DNA from: Thalassobellus citreus | GTDB lineage: Bacteria > Bacteroidota > Bacteroidia > Flavobacteriales > Flavobacteriaceae | Assembly: GCF_044385915.1 (NCBI RefSeq) | Contig: NZ_JBISCC010000127.1 | Span: 186,001 to 250,000, forward strand | Direction of reading: 5' to 3' | DNA length: 64,000 nucleotides | In this document: positions 1 through 9,089 of the stretch, in pieces | Layout of the letters: every line of letters begins with the position of its first letter | Numbering within the stretch: position 1 is the first letter of the stretch | Notes under the pieces: generated by a model | What the model saw: the letters and a program-made list of their open reading frames with translations, nothing else | Databases searched by the model: none | What the model was told of the DNA's origin: nothing | Made by a program: the position numbers and the translations under genes

Positions 1-563
1 TTGGCGATTATTTAGCTGATGATATTAGAACAGGAAAAATTCCAACTGATACTCCAGAATTTGATGAAGTTGAAAAAGAAGTAAAAGATAGAATTGATTT
101 CTTCGTAAATAATAAAGGAACAAAATCTGTTGATTATTTCCACAAAAAACTTGGAAAAGTAATGTGGGATAAAGTAGGAATGGCACGTAATGCTAAGGGA
201 TTAACCGAAGCAATGGCAGAAATTAAAGCTATTCGTGAAGAATTCTGGAAAGAAGTTAAAGTACCTGGAAGTGCTAATGAAATGAATACCGAGCTTGAAA
301 AAGCTGGACGTGTTGCCGATTTCTTAGAGTTAGGAGAGTTATTTGCAAAAGATGCTTTAACAAGAGAAGAATCTTGTGGAGGACATTTTAGAGAAGAATC
401 TGCAGAGGAAGATGGCCCGCAAAAAGGAGAAGCAAAACGTAATGATAAAGATTTCGCTTTTGTATCTGCTTGGGAATATAAAGGAGAACCAGCTGATGCG
501 GTTTTACATAAAGAAGAATTAGAATTTAAAGATATCGAATTAAAACAACGTTCATACAAATAA
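1..563 (+). CDS. sdhA: Succinate dehydrogenase flavoprotein subunit, C-terminal part
   Basis: This is the end of the FAD-binding subunit that oxidises succinate to fumarate in complex II on the inner face of the cytoplasmic membrane. The reading frame is open from base 3 to the stop at 561-563, about 186 residues. It carries the family's C-terminal region: the helical stretch before TREESCGGHFREE, with the conserved substrate-side TRxxSxGxHxR signature, then the acidic/basic tail ending ELKQRSYK. The start and FAD domain lie outside the window. The stop is 10 bases before sdhB, so the two are surely one operon. The identification is secure from the motif and from the neighbour. Confidence 0.95.
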   Translation, partial: GDYLADDIRTGKIPTDTPEFDEVEKEVKDRIDFFVNNKGTKSVDYFHKKLGKVMWDKVGMARNAKGLTEAMAEIKAIREEFWKEVKVPGSANEMNTELEKAGRVADFLELGELFAKDALTREESCGGHFREESAEEDGPQKGEAKRNDKDFAFVSAWEYKGEPADAVLHKEELEFKDIELKQRSYK

Positions 564-573
564 TAAAGACACT

Positions 574-1314
574 ATGAATTTAACACTTAAAATTTGGAGA
601 CAAAAAGACGCTTCTTCTAAGGGGCAAATGGTCGATTATAAAGTCACTGATATTTCAGAGCATATGTCTTTTTTAGAAATGATGGATGTTCTAAATGAAC
701 AATTAGTAAATACTGGAGAAGAGCCTGTTGCTTTCGATCATGATTGTCGTGAAGGTATTTGCGGAATGTGTTCTATGTATATTAACGGTGAAGCACATGG
801 GCCTGATAGAGGTGTAACTACTTGTCAGTTACACATGCGTATGTTTAAAGATGGAGATACTATTACTATAGAACCATTTAGAGCCGCAGCTTTTCCTGTA
901 ATAAAAGATTTAATTGTTGATAGAATGGCTTTTGAGCGTATTCAACAAGCCGGAGGTTACATTTCTGTAAATACATCAGGTAATACACAAGACGCAAATT
1001 CACTACCTATTTCTAAGCATGCTGCCGATGAAGCTATGGATGCTGCAACTTGTATTGGTTGTGGTGCTTGTGTTGCTACTTGTAAAAACTCTTCTGCAAT
1101 GTTATTTGTAGGCGCTAAAGTTTCTCAGTACGCATTATTACCTCAAGGACAAGTCGAGGCTGCAGATCGTGTTAAAAACATGGTAGCTCAAATGGATTTA
1201 GAAGGTTTTGGAAACTGTACTAATACAGGAGCTTGTGAAGTGGAATGTCCTAAAGGAATTTCATTAGATAATATTGCTAGAATGAATAGAGAATTAATGA
1301 AAGCGAACTTATAA
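574..1314 (+). CDS. sdhB: Succinate dehydrogenase iron-sulfur subunit
   Basis: This is the electron-transfer subunit of complex II, passing electrons from SdhA FAD to quinone. It has 246 residues, near the usual family length. The N-terminal plant-type ferredoxin domain has the 2Fe-2S cysteines in CREGICGMC (C58, C63, C66) and a fourth at about C84. The C-terminal domain has CIGCGACVATC and a further CTNTGACEVECPKGI cluster, supplying ligands for the 4Fe-4S and 3Fe-4S centres. It starts 10 bases after the sdhA stop and is followed by a strong terminator, so it is the last gene of the sdh operon. Confidence 0.97.
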   Translation: MNLTLKIWRQKDASSKGQMVDYKVTDISEHMSFLEMMDVLNEQLVNTGEEPVAFDHDCREGICGMCSMYINGEAHGPDRGVTTCQLHMRMFKDGDTITIEPFRAAAFPVIKDLIVDRMAFERIQQAGGYISVNTSGNTQDANSLPISKHAADEAMDAATCIGCGACVATCKNSSAMLFVGAKVSQYALLPQGQVEAADRVKNMVAQMDLEGFGNCTNTGACEVECPKGISLDNIARMNRELMKANL

Positions 1315-1340
1315 AAACGCTATTAATTTTATAAAATTAA

Positions 1341-1369
1341 AATCCCATACATTTTGTATGGGATTTTTT
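1341..1369 (+). terminator. Intrinsic terminator after sdhB
   Basis: A perfect 10-base-pair stem (AATCCCATAC with GTATGGGATT) and a 5-base loop run directly into a T-tract. It ends the sdh operon before the peptidase gene. Confidence 0.9.
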
Positions 1370-1397
1370 GTTTAGCTTTAGTATCTAAAATATTTTA

Positions 1398-2312
1398 ATG
1401 TATATAAAAGGAATATGTCTTTTTCTATTACTCTCTTTTTTTGAGATTAGCGGACAAACATTAACTCAAGAAAAAACTGTTTCTTTTAATGAAGCAGCTC
1501 TACTTCAGAATTTAAAAACATTGTCTTCAGATTTATATGAAGGTAGACGCACCAGTACTCAAGGAGCAGTAAGAGCTAAGAAGTTTATTATTAATGAATT
1601 TTCTAAGTTAGATGTTTTACCTATAAATAAATCTTACGAGCAACATTTTTCATTTATAAACCATAGAAAACAATATAACGGAACAAATGTTTTAGGACTT
1701 ATTAAAGGAACGACATTAGTTAATGAATACATTGTTATTAGTGCGCACTACGATCATGAAGGTATAAAAAACGGAGAAATATTTAATGGCGCAGATGATA
1801 ATGCTTCTGGTATAAGCGCATTATTTGCCTTTGCTGAATATTTTAAAAAGTATCCACCAAAACATTCGGTAATTTTAGCAGCTTTTGATGGTGAGGAGTT
1901 AGATTTACAAGGCTCTAAATATTTTGTAAATCATACAGTGGTGCCGTTAAAACAAATTAAGGCAAATCTTAATTTAGATATGATTAGCCGTAGCGATAAA
2001 AATGAATTATTTGCTGTTGGAGCTTCAATAAATAAACTATTTAAACATGTTATTGAAAATGTGAAGCAATCAGAAAAGATAAAAATTATTTTAGGGCACG
2101 ATGGATATGATGGTTTAGAGAATTGGGTGTATGCTTCAGATCATGCTAATTTTTATAAAAAAGGGATTCCTTTCTTATATTTTGGGGTTGAAGACCATAA
2201 AGATTATCATGAACCAACAGACGATTATGAAAATATTCATCCTAAATTTTATATAGAAGCTGTTAAAGGTATTATTTCAATTTTTGAAAAAATAGATACT
2301 TCTAAAATTTAA
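1398..2312 (+). CDS. M28 family zinc aminopeptidase, exported
   Basis: This is a 304-residue exported metallopeptidase of the M28 (aminopeptidase Y/S) family, predicted to cleave N-terminal residues from peptides in the periplasm or outside. A signal peptide (residues 1 to about 20, ending EISGQT) precedes the catalytic domain. The di-zinc ligand motifs are visible in order: the His of SAHYDH, the Asp of ADDNASG, the Glu pair of DGEELD, the Asp of NLDMIS and the His in EDHKDYHEPTDD. It is a single-gene unit after the sdh terminator. Its 3' end overlaps the convergent outer-membrane protein gene by 4 bases. The substrate is unknown. Confidence 0.88.
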   Translation: MYIKGICLFLLLSFFEISGQTLTQEKTVSFNEAALLQNLKTLSSDLYEGRRTSTQGAVRAKKFIINEFSKLDVLPINKSYEQHFSFINHRKQYNGTNVLGLIKGTTLVNEYIVISAHYDHEGIKNGEIFNGADDNASGISALFAFAEYFKKYPPKHSVILAAFDGEELDLQGSKYFVNHTVVPLKQIKANLNLDMISRSDKNELFAVGASINKLFKHVIENVKQSEKIKIILGHDGYDGLENWVYASDHANFYKKGIPFLYFGVEDHKDYHEPTDDYENIHPKFYIEAVKGIISIFEKIDTSKI

Positions 2313-5300
2313 AAATAAGCTTTTAACTGAACAGAACCAGTATGAATGGTTTGGCTAGTTTCGGTTTTTCTTCCGTAATAGGTTAAGTTAAGATCAAGAA
2401 AATTGGTTAGTTTTTTTTGTGCTAACAAACTCCACGTAAAGTTTTTTCCAGGTTGTAGTCCTTCTAGCATTTGGTATGATACAGGCGTATTTGCATTACC
2501 AGTAAATGTGTTAGAGAAAAAATTAAATTCACCATTTATGGCACCTTTTTCTTTGTTAGCAAATGAAAAGGAAGCGCCATACTTTTGTTGTTTTAAAGAT
2601 TCTAAACTACCAATGGTATTGTCTTTTGAAGCATATTGATAAAAGATATCAAAACGAGAATTGTCGTTAAATAAATAGGATAATTTTGGGTTAAAACGGC
2701 TTTCTTCAAAATTATAATTTTTGCTAGCAAAATTTTCGCTAATACTTTCGTTTGTATCAAAAGCTGTAAGAAGATTAACTAGCCAACTTTCAGCTAGTTT
2801 ATGGTTAAAATTTAATTGCTGACTTTTTAAACTATTCTCAATAAAGCCAATAGATAGTATATTTCTAGAAGTGTTAGATAAATAGGTGTAAGACGTTGTG
2901 TAATTTTGTTTTCCACGATTAAAAAACAAGACATTTCTAAAGTTTAATTGTAATCCTAATTGGTTTTCTAAATTGGTTTCAAACGGATTTAAATTAAAAC
3001 TATTATTGTTTCGTTTTAACTTTCTATCTATTAAATAGGAGGTTTGATTATAAAAATACGACCAAAATTTTTGCATTTTTTTATCGCTTACAGACCATTG
3101 CGTCGGATTGATAGTAAGTGTTTGACTTAATCTGTTTTGATGCGTTTTTATAAAAATTCGATTTGGTAATAACACACGAATATATTTGCCTTGGTCTTGA
3201 AATTGAGCGATTTCAAATTCTTCTAGTTCTTGAATACTATTTTCGTTATAGTCTATCCAAGTGTATGTGCCTTGTCCAGCTTCAACTTCTACATAAGTAA
3301 AATCTTGTTGTGGCAATGTACCCGAATTGGTTTCAAAAATAGTATTCCACTGTATAATTTGTTTAAATAGTTTTTGATTGTATTGTAATCTAGAATTTAT
3401 AGAACGCTCGTCACTTGTACTGAGCGAAGTCGAAGTATCAATTATTTCGTCTTCATTATCTAGTGTTCTGTAATTAAAGTAAAGCGACAAATTAGTATTC
3501 TTATTTTGTACTAATTTAGAGTTTAAATAAAAAGTATTAGAGGTGTTTACTTTTTGTAATTCGTTATCTCTGATACTATCATTTATTCTGTTTTTATAAC
3601 CAATCTCTGCAAAAACTTTGGTGCTATCTCCAACTCCGAAAAAGAGTTCGTACGATTTAAATTTCTGACTTAAAGCCGTTAATTCTTGAGTTGAAATGTT
3701 TTTTTGCTCGTTGTCTTCAATAGCTAGTTTAGTCCCTATCCAACTTTTTTTCAAGCCATAAGTAATCGTATTATACGATCGTAAAAACGTTGAGGTATTG
3801 GTGTTAGAATTGGCATTTAAGAAACTTGAATATGAAATAATACTTAGTTTGTTTAAAAGTAAATTAGCATTTGCAATATGCCTATTTCCTGAAAAACCAT
3901 CAGAATAATTTAAATGTTCAAATTGATAATTAATAGTTCCTTTTTTAGGGTGAAACATTCGAATTCCAGAGTTTAAAAGCGTTTGATTTCCTAAATCAGT
4001 TCCTATTCCGTTTATATTCGATCGATCTAAATTCCAATCACGATTAAATTCAGGGCTATATAAACCTTCAATGTTTCTATAGTTAGTACTAATATAATCG
4101 CTATCAAAAAAAGCATTAATACTCCAAAGGCTGTCGTTTTTAATAATACGTTGTTCAAAATTTAATTTTCCAGCAAATCCATCGTTGTCATCATCATTTA
4201 AATTAGAAAATGAATTCAAATCATTCTTACTAGCCGAAGCTTCAAAATTAATTTGTGTTTTTTCTGTTGGCTTATAGCTACCATTAACAACGGCAATTTG
4301 AAGTTTTGTAGGGGCAACAAGCTGAATAATTGGGGCATAGTTCCCTTGTAAAACACCTACGTATTCATAAATATTATTAATAGCATTAATGTTACTTAAA
4401 TTATAATCGCCTTGATTTGTACCTACCTGTGTAAAAGTAACTCGGTACAATTCATCATCTGCATTATTAGAAAAAACAAAGGCTTCAACACCATTAATAA
4501 GTTCTTTTTTATATAGAATTCTATTTTCATTTAAAGCTTCTTTAATTTCAGAAGATGCTACCATTTGTGTTTTATCATCGCCTGCATTTGCTAAAATTTG
4601 AACCTGTTCTTCAGATAGGTTTTGTTGAAGTGGTTGGTTTTTAGAATCGTTTTCAGAATAAACAGAAATACCTATTTTTAATTTTTCACTTTCAAAATTT
4701 CCACCACCATAAGCCACTAATCGAGAATAATTACGTTCACTAAATTGATAATCGACAGTTATTCGCATTTCAGAAGTTATGGGGTAGGTGGAGTTAAAAA
4801 TAATTTCTCCAGCATTATAATCAATAATATAATCTTGGTCTTCACCTCGTTTAACAGGGATGCCATTTACATAAACGGTTTCGCTACCCGATACAATAAG
4901 CACAAACAATTCGCCATTTTGCCCTTGTAATTTATAAGGGCCTTGATTGCCTTCTTGTGCCGTAAACTGGCTGGTTGTAAATTGTCCTCGTACTAGAGCA
5001 CCTGCGGCGAACAAATTTGTTTTTTTATTGTCTTCACCTAGATTCAAATTTACCGATAGTCCTTGTACACGTTTAGAAAATGAAGCAAAATAAGAGTTGT
5101 TGTTTTGTAAATCAATATCGCCTGCACGAATATTCCAATTATCGCTAAATAGCTCAATAAAAACTTGATCAAATTCATCTAAACGTTGCGAGTATCCACT
5201 TTCTTGTAAGGGTATGTTGGCATCTTGAATAGAGGCACGAAGCGATACGTTATCATTTAGTTTTCCTGTAATTTGAAGATCTAGTTCGCTATTTAAAACA

Positions 5301-5755
5301 GAGTTTTGATTGTTTCCTATAGTTACACCACGAGAAATACTTCCAGAGGTTGTTAAACCATCAAAAGGAATCGTGTTTTTAGTATTATTGGGTTGCGATA
5401 ATTTATACAGTTTTTGAAGATTACTTGTGTTTTCTACAATAATACTTTCATCTAACTGTTTATAGGTTTTTGTTAAAAAATCTGGAAACTTTAGGTAGTT
5501 TATAATAATAGAATCGGTATCTATAGGTTTTTTGAAAGTTAAAAGTGCTTTTCCAAAATCAACATGATATAATGTTGAATCTATATTAGTTTCATCATTT
5601 CTTTTAATTGAAAATGAACTTGAATTAATACTAACACTATCAATATAAATAGAATCTTTTACAGCAACTTTTATCGTTCTATAATTGGAAGATTGATTTT
5701 GCGAAAAAACGCTAAAACCAATAAGTAAACCAATAAAAGTTAGTGTATACTTCAT
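2309..5755 (-). CDS. Very large outer-membrane beta-barrel-like protein of unknown function
   Basis: This 1148-residue protein has a signal peptide (residues 1-18, ending SVFSQ). It is Asn/Ser-rich, with long runs of alternating polar and aromatic residues and a C-terminal strand ending in Phe (SVQLKAYF), as expected of an outer-membrane barrel. The N-terminal third has the motifs TSGSISRGVTIGNNQNSV and VYVNGIPVKRGEDQDYIIDY, which resemble phrases found in SprA-type and other large Bacteroidota surface proteins; SprA itself is about twice as long. No catalytic motif is seen. The gene is monocistronic on the minus strand. A short genome repeat has been captured in frame near residues 770-785. 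Function cannot be assigned. Confidence 0.7.
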   Translation of the reverse strand: MKYTLTFIGLLIGFSVFSQNQSSNYRTIKVAVKDSIYIDSVSINSSSFSIKRNDETNIDSTLYHVDFGKALLTFKKPIDTDSIIINYLKFPDFLTKTYKQLDESIIVENTSNLQKLYKLSQPNNTKNTIPFDGLTTSGSISRGVTIGNNQNSVLNSELDLQITGKLNDNVSLRASIQDANIPLQESGYSQRLDEFDQVFIELFSDNWNIRAGDIDLQNNNSYFASFSKRVQGLSVNLNLGEDNKKTNLFAAGALVRGQFTTSQFTAQEGNQGPYKLQGQNGELFVLIVSGSETVYVNGIPVKRGEDQDYIIDYNAGEIIFNSTYPITSEMRITVDYQFSERNYSRLVAYGGGNFESEKLKIGISVYSENDSKNQPLQQNLSEEQVQILANAGDDKTQMVASSEIKEALNENRILYKKELINGVEAFVFSNNADDELYRVTFTQVGTNQGDYNLSNINAINNIYEYVGVLQGNYAPIIQLVAPTKLQIAVVNGSYKPTEKTQINFEASASKNDLNSFSNLNDDDNDGFAGKLNFEQRIIKNDSLWSINAFFDSDYISTNYRNIEGLYSPEFNRDWNLDRSNINGIGTDLGNQTLLNSGIRMFHPKKGTINYQFEHLNYSDGFSGNRHIANANLLLNKLSIISYSSFLNANSNTNTSTFLRSYNTITYGLKKSWIGTKLAIEDNEQKNISTQELTALSQKFKSYELFFGVGDSTKVFAEIGYKNRINDSIRDNELQKVNTSNTFYLNSKLVQNKNTNLSLYFNYRTLDNEDEIIDTSTSLSTSDERSINSRLQYNQKLFKQIIQWNTIFETNSGTLPQQDFTYVEVEAGQGTYTWIDYNENSIQELEEFEIAQFQDQGKYIRVLLPNRIFIKTHQNRLSQTLTINPTQWSVSDKKMQKFWSYFYNQTSYLIDRKLKRNNNSFNLNPFETNLENQLGLQLNFRNVLFFNRGKQNYTTSYTYLSNTSRNILSIGFIENSLKSQQLNFNHKLAESWLVNLLTAFDTNESISENFASKNYNFEESRFNPKLSYLFNDNSRFDIFYQYASKDNTIGSLESLKQQKYGASFSFANKEKGAINGEFNFFSNTFTGNANTPVSYQMLEGLQPGKNFTWSLLAQKKLTNFLDLNLTYYGRKTETSQTIHTGSVQLKAYF
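3411..3438 (-). repeat. ACTTCGACTTCGCTCAGTAC-type dispersed repeat captured in coding sequence
   Basis: Read on the minus strand this segment gives ACTTCGACTTCGCTCAGTAC, the core of a short intergenic repeat I know as common in Flavobacteriaceae. Here it lies inside the large outer-membrane protein gene and is translated in frame as TSTSLSTSDE. Confidence 0.6.
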
Positions 5756-5878
5756 GAGGTACTTAAACTGTAAATAGTTTAAAATATTTTGTTAAAAGGC
5801 AATCAAAATAATAGTGTAAAAGTAAAGCATTATTTATTTTAGCTAAAATTAGATTTGTTTTTAATATAAAACAAATCT

Positions 5879-5898
5879 ATCCTGATGGAGGTCAGGAT
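5879..5898. repeat. Short hairpin repeat (ATCCTGA-N6-TCAGGAT)
   Basis: A perfect 7-base inverted repeat with a 6-base spacer lies in the 211-base gap between two divergent genes. It resembles the ATTCCTGC-N4-GCAGGAAT repeats elsewhere in this window. Apart from this hairpin the gap is plain AT-rich sequence. Confidence 0.6.
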
Positions 5899-5966
5899 CT
5901 TTTCAAGCCTTAAGTTAAAATTCACTAAACTTTCTTAAGAAGGTTTTAATAAAATAATATAGATTC

Positions 5967-6728
5967 ATGAAAATAATATCCTATAACGTAAACGGAATAA
6001 GAGCAGCATTAAAAAAAGACTTTATAGGTTGGTTAAAAAGTGCCAATCCAGATGTTATTTGTTTACAAGAAATTAAGGCATTAAAAGAGCAATTAGACTT
6101 AGATGTTTTTATTGAAGCTGGTTATAAATACAACTATTGGTTTAGTGCTCAAAAAAAAGGATATAGTGGTGTTGCTATTTTAAGTAAAATAGAACCTAAT
6201 CATGTAGAGTATGGCACAGGAATTGAGTCAATGGACTTCGAAGGAAGAAATATTCGTGCAGATTTTGATGGTGTTTCGGTAATGAGCATGTATTTACCAT
6301 CTGGAACTAATGATGCACGTTTACAACATAAGTTTGAGTATATGGATATGATTCATAATTATTTAAATGAATTACGAGCAGAAATACCAAATTTGGTAGT
6401 TTGTGGCGATTATAATATTTGTCATGAAGCAATAGATATTCATAACCCAAAAATGAAAGGCGTTTCAGGGTTTTTACCAGAAGAACGCGAATGGTTAGGG
6501 AAATTTATTGATAGCGGGTTTATAGATTCCTTTAGGTATTTAAATCAAGAAAAACAGCAATATAGTTGGTGGAGTTACCGTGCAAATGCTAGAGCAAACA
6601 ATAAAGGTTGGCGATTAGATTATGCTATGGTATCAAAACCTTTACAAGAAAACATAAAAAGAGCCGTTATACTATCGGAAGCGGTACATAGCGACCATTG
6701 TCCCATTTTAGTAGAAATAGAAAATTAA
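5967..6728 (+). CDS. xth: Exodeoxyribonuclease III / AP endonuclease
   Basis: This is a 253-residue member of the exonuclease III family. It cuts the DNA backbone at abasic sites and removes 3' blocking groups in base-excision repair. The family signatures are complete: NVNGIRAA at the start, the metal-binding Glu in CLQEIKA, the active-site Tyr region, CGDYNICH with the catalytic Asp and Asn, RLDYAMVS and the final SDHCPI with the catalytic Asp-His pair. Length fits the family. It is followed after 24 bases by the OmpA-family lipoprotein gene on the same strand, possibly co-transcribed. Confidence 0.95.
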   Translation: MKIISYNVNGIRAALKKDFIGWLKSANPDVICLQEIKALKEQLDLDVFIEAGYKYNYWFSAQKKGYSGVAILSKIEPNHVEYGTGIESMDFEGRNIRADFDGVSVMSMYLPSGTNDARLQHKFEYMDMIHNYLNELRAEIPNLVVCGDYNICHEAIDIHNPKMKGVSGFLPEEREWLGKFIDSGFIDSFRYLNQEKQQYSWWSYRANARANNKGWRLDYAMVSKPLQENIKRAVILSEAVHSDHCPILVEIEN

Positions 6729-6752
6729 ATAACCCAAATAGAATTTAATAAA

Positions 6753-7712
6753 ATGATTAAAAAAATTTCATTAGTTGTCTTGTCAATTACACTTTTAGCT
6801 TCTTGTGTTTCTCCAAAAATATATAAAGAATTAGAAGCTAAATATGCTAATTTAAAAAGTCAAAACAGAAAGCTTTCAAGAGAAAATGAATCGCTTCAAA
6901 GTGCAAAAATAGCTGTAGAGAATGAGTTAAAGCAATTAAAATCTGCTTATAATGAAGCTTTAGCTGAACGTGATAAATTGCAAGCCGATTATAATGCAAC
7001 CAAATCTAATTTAGATAATTTAAAAGCCTCTTATGATGCTTTAGAAAAAAATAGCTCGAAAGCCATTGCTGCCAATTCACAAAAAAACAGAGAATTATTA
7101 GCACAGTTAGAAGCTAAAGAACAAGCCTTAGCTGCCGAAAATGCACGTTTAGAAAAACTTAAAAGAGCATTAGAAGAACGTTCTAACCGCGTAGCCGAAT
7201 TAGAAAATGTTATAGCTTCTAAAGATGCAGCAATGACAGCTTTAAAAAATGCTATTTCAAAAGCTTTAACCGATTTTGAAGGTAAAGGTTTAACGGTAGA
7301 ACAGCGCGATGGTAAAGTATATGTGTCTATGGAAAATAAACTGTTGTTTAGTTCAGGAAGTTGGGCTGTAGGTGCCGAAGGAAGACGCGCAGTAAAACAA
7401 TTAGGTAGTGTGTTAGGTGATAACCCAGATATTGCTGTATTAATTGAAGGGCATACTGATAATGTACCTTATCAAGGTAGCGGACAATTAAAAGGTAACT
7501 GGGATTTGTCAACAAAACGCGCCACAGCTATCGTTAATATTTTAAGAGAAAATGATGCTATTAATGCCGAAAATTTAACAGCAGCAGGACGTGGTGAATT
7601 TGCACCAATTGCAACTAACGATACACCAGAAGGACGCGCAAAAAACAGACGTATTGAAGTTATTTTAACTCCTAAATTAGATGAGTTATCTCGTTTGTTA
7701 AACGATAATTAG
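6753..7712 (+). CDS. OmpA-family lipoprotein with coiled coil
   Basis: This 319-residue envelope protein has a lipoprotein signal (LLASC, Cys17), so it should be lipid-anchored. A long coiled coil of about residues 22-165, rich in Leu, Ala, Glu and Lys heptads, is followed by an OmpA C-terminal peptidoglycan-binding domain. Visible OmpA-C motifs are LLFSSGSW, IEGHTDNVPY, LSTKRATAIVNIL, AAGRGEFAPIA and GRAKNRRIEVIL. It probably spans from a membrane to the cell wall. Such proteins are common in Bacteroidota and no specific role is known for this one. A strong terminator lies about 110 bases downstream. Confidence 0.9.
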   Translation: MIKKISLVVLSITLLASCVSPKIYKELEAKYANLKSQNRKLSRENESLQSAKIAVENELKQLKSAYNEALAERDKLQADYNATKSNLDNLKASYDALEKNSSKAIAANSQKNRELLAQLEAKEQALAAENARLEKLKRALEERSNRVAELENVIASKDAAMTALKNAISKALTDFEGKGLTVEQRDGKVYVSMENKLLFSSGSWAVGAEGRRAVKQLGSVLGDNPDIAVLIEGHTDNVPYQGSGQLKGNWDLSTKRATAIVNILRENDAINAENLTAAGRGEFAPIATNDTPEGRAKNRRIEVILTPKLDELSRLLNDN

Positions 7713-7731
7713 TCTTTGGGCGTTACCTTTA

Positions 7732-7821
7732 TCCTGAATTAATTTCAGGAACAGGTCGCGCTTTTCATTGCAAGTCCTCGTTCGTACCTCACTGTGGGCT
7801 TTCCATTGCAATCGCTAACGA
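7732..7821. repeat. Degenerate intergenic repeat cluster
   Basis: The segment starts with an inverted repeat (TCCTGAA with TTTCAGGA, 7732-7750). It continues with GC-richer sequence in which TTTTCATTGCAA and TTTCCATTGCAATCGC recur about 40 bases apart. It looks like remnants of dispersed repeats, and no reading frame or RNA gene is evident. Confidence 0.45.
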
Positions 7822-7823
7822 AT

Positions 7824-7863
7824 AAAAAACCTTTTAGAAATATATATATCTAAAAGGTTTTTT
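7824..7863 (+). terminator. Intrinsic terminator after the OmpA-family gene
   Basis: A 15-base stem (AAAAAACCTTTTAGA with TCTAAAAGGTTTTTT) surrounds an AT loop and runs into T residues. It would work on either strand, but serves the plus-strand gene upstream. Confidence 0.85.
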
Positions 7864-7901
7864 ATATTTACACTTCATGTAAAAACATGGGGTGACTTGT
7901 T

Positions 7902-7921
7902 ATTCCTGCGAAGGCAGGAAT
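7902..7921. repeat. ATTCCTGC-N4-GCAGGAAT hairpin repeat
   Basis: A perfect 8-base inverted repeat with a GAAG loop. It has the same arms as the copies at 27226-27245 and 41629-41648, so it belongs to a dispersed family. It lies in the 126-base gap between the terminator and the tas start. Confidence 0.75.
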
Positions 7922-7989
7922 CTACAATGTAGCACTAAGGTTTAATTCAAAAGATTTCCATCTTTGTGGAAATGAAAAAACATCAATAA

Positions 7990-9030
7990 ATGAAATACAC
8001 AACACTTCCAAATACCAATATAAAAGTTAGTAAAATATGTTTAGGCTCTATGACTTGGGGAAATCAAAATACCGAGGCAGAAGGACATGAACAATTAGAT
8101 TATGCATTCGAGCAAGGTGTTAATTTTATTGATACCGCCGAAATGTATCCTGTTCCTGCTAGTCCGGAAACACAAGGTACAACAAGTAAAATTATAGGAA
8201 CTTGGTTAAAAAAATCAGGAAATAGAGATCGTGTTATATTAGCAAGTAAAATTGTGGGGCGTCCAAGTGATTATACGGCACATATTAGAACATCAGGACT
8301 TAGTGCCAATTCTATTAATGAGGCTATTGATGCCGAATTAAAACGCCTGCAAACCGATTATATAGATTTATATCAAATACATTGGCCAGAGCGACAAACC
8401 AATACGTTTGGAGTGCGAGATTATAAGCATAATCCAGACGATACATGGAAAGACAATTTTAACGAAGTGCTTCAAGCTTTAGATCAACAAATTAAAGCAG
8501 GTAAAATTCGAAATATAGGTATGTCTAACGAAAAAGCTTGGGGAGCCATGCGTTATATGGAAGAATCGAAAGTAAATAATTTACCACGTATGGCGACCAT
8601 TCAAAACGCATATTCACTTATAAACAGAGTTTTTGAAGGCGATATGGCAGAAGTGTCTTTGCGAGAAAATATAGGTTTGCTAGCCTATTCTCCAATGGCT
8701 TTTGGAGTACTTTCAGGAAAATATATTAAAGGCATTGCAGGAGATAATGCTAGATTAAAGTTGTTTCCAAGATTTGCACGATATAGTAGCGAGCAGTGTA
8801 CCGAAGCTGCAAAGCGCTATTTAAAAATTGCCGAAGATAATAATATGACTTTAGCACAAATGAGTTTAGCATTTGTTACACAACAACCTTTTGTAACTAG
8901 TAATATAATTGGTGCGACTAGTTTAGAACAACTTAAAGAGAATATAGGAAGTGTTAATGTGACTTTAAGCGAAGAGATTGTGTCTCAAATAAATGAAGTA
9001 CACGATGCAATTCCTAATCCGGCTTCTTAA
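7990..9030 (+). CDS. tas: Aldo/keto reductase, Tas-like
   Basis: This 346-residue NADPH-dependent oxidoreductase of the aldo/keto reductase superfamily matches E. coli Tas in length. It also shares the distinctive beginning GSMTWGNQNTEAEGHEQLDYA and the motif DTAEMYPVPASPETQGTTS, which contains the catalytic Asp and Tyr; the catalytic Lys follows in ASKIVG and the His in QIHWPE. The C-terminal cofactor-binding segment ends IIGATSLEQLKENI. The physiological substrate of this family is uncertain. The gene stands alone between the repeat region and the zinc-peptidase gene. Confidence 0.88.
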   Translation: MKYTTLPNTNIKVSKICLGSMTWGNQNTEAEGHEQLDYAFEQGVNFIDTAEMYPVPASPETQGTTSKIIGTWLKKSGNRDRVILASKIVGRPSDYTAHIRTSGLSANSINEAIDAELKRLQTDYIDLYQIHWPERQTNTFGVRDYKHNPDDTWKDNFNEVLQALDQQIKAGKIRNIGMSNEKAWGAMRYMEESKVNNLPRMATIQNAYSLINRVFEGDMAEVSLRENIGLLAYSPMAFGVLSGKYIKGIAGDNARLKLFPRFARYSSEQCTEAAKRYLKIAEDNNMTLAQMSLAFVTQQPFVTSNIIGATSLEQLKENIGSVNVTLSEEIVSQINEVHDAIPNPAS

Positions 9031-9089
9031 TGTTTAGAGTATTTGTTAGGAGAGCTAAATAAAAAATAACTTGTAAATTAGATATTAAT

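Noticed and set aside
134..559. Long minus-strand frame opposite sdhA
   Set aside because: It mirrors the real sdhA coding sequence, has no ribosome-binding context and encodes low-complexity Ser-rich sequence. It is a shadow frame.
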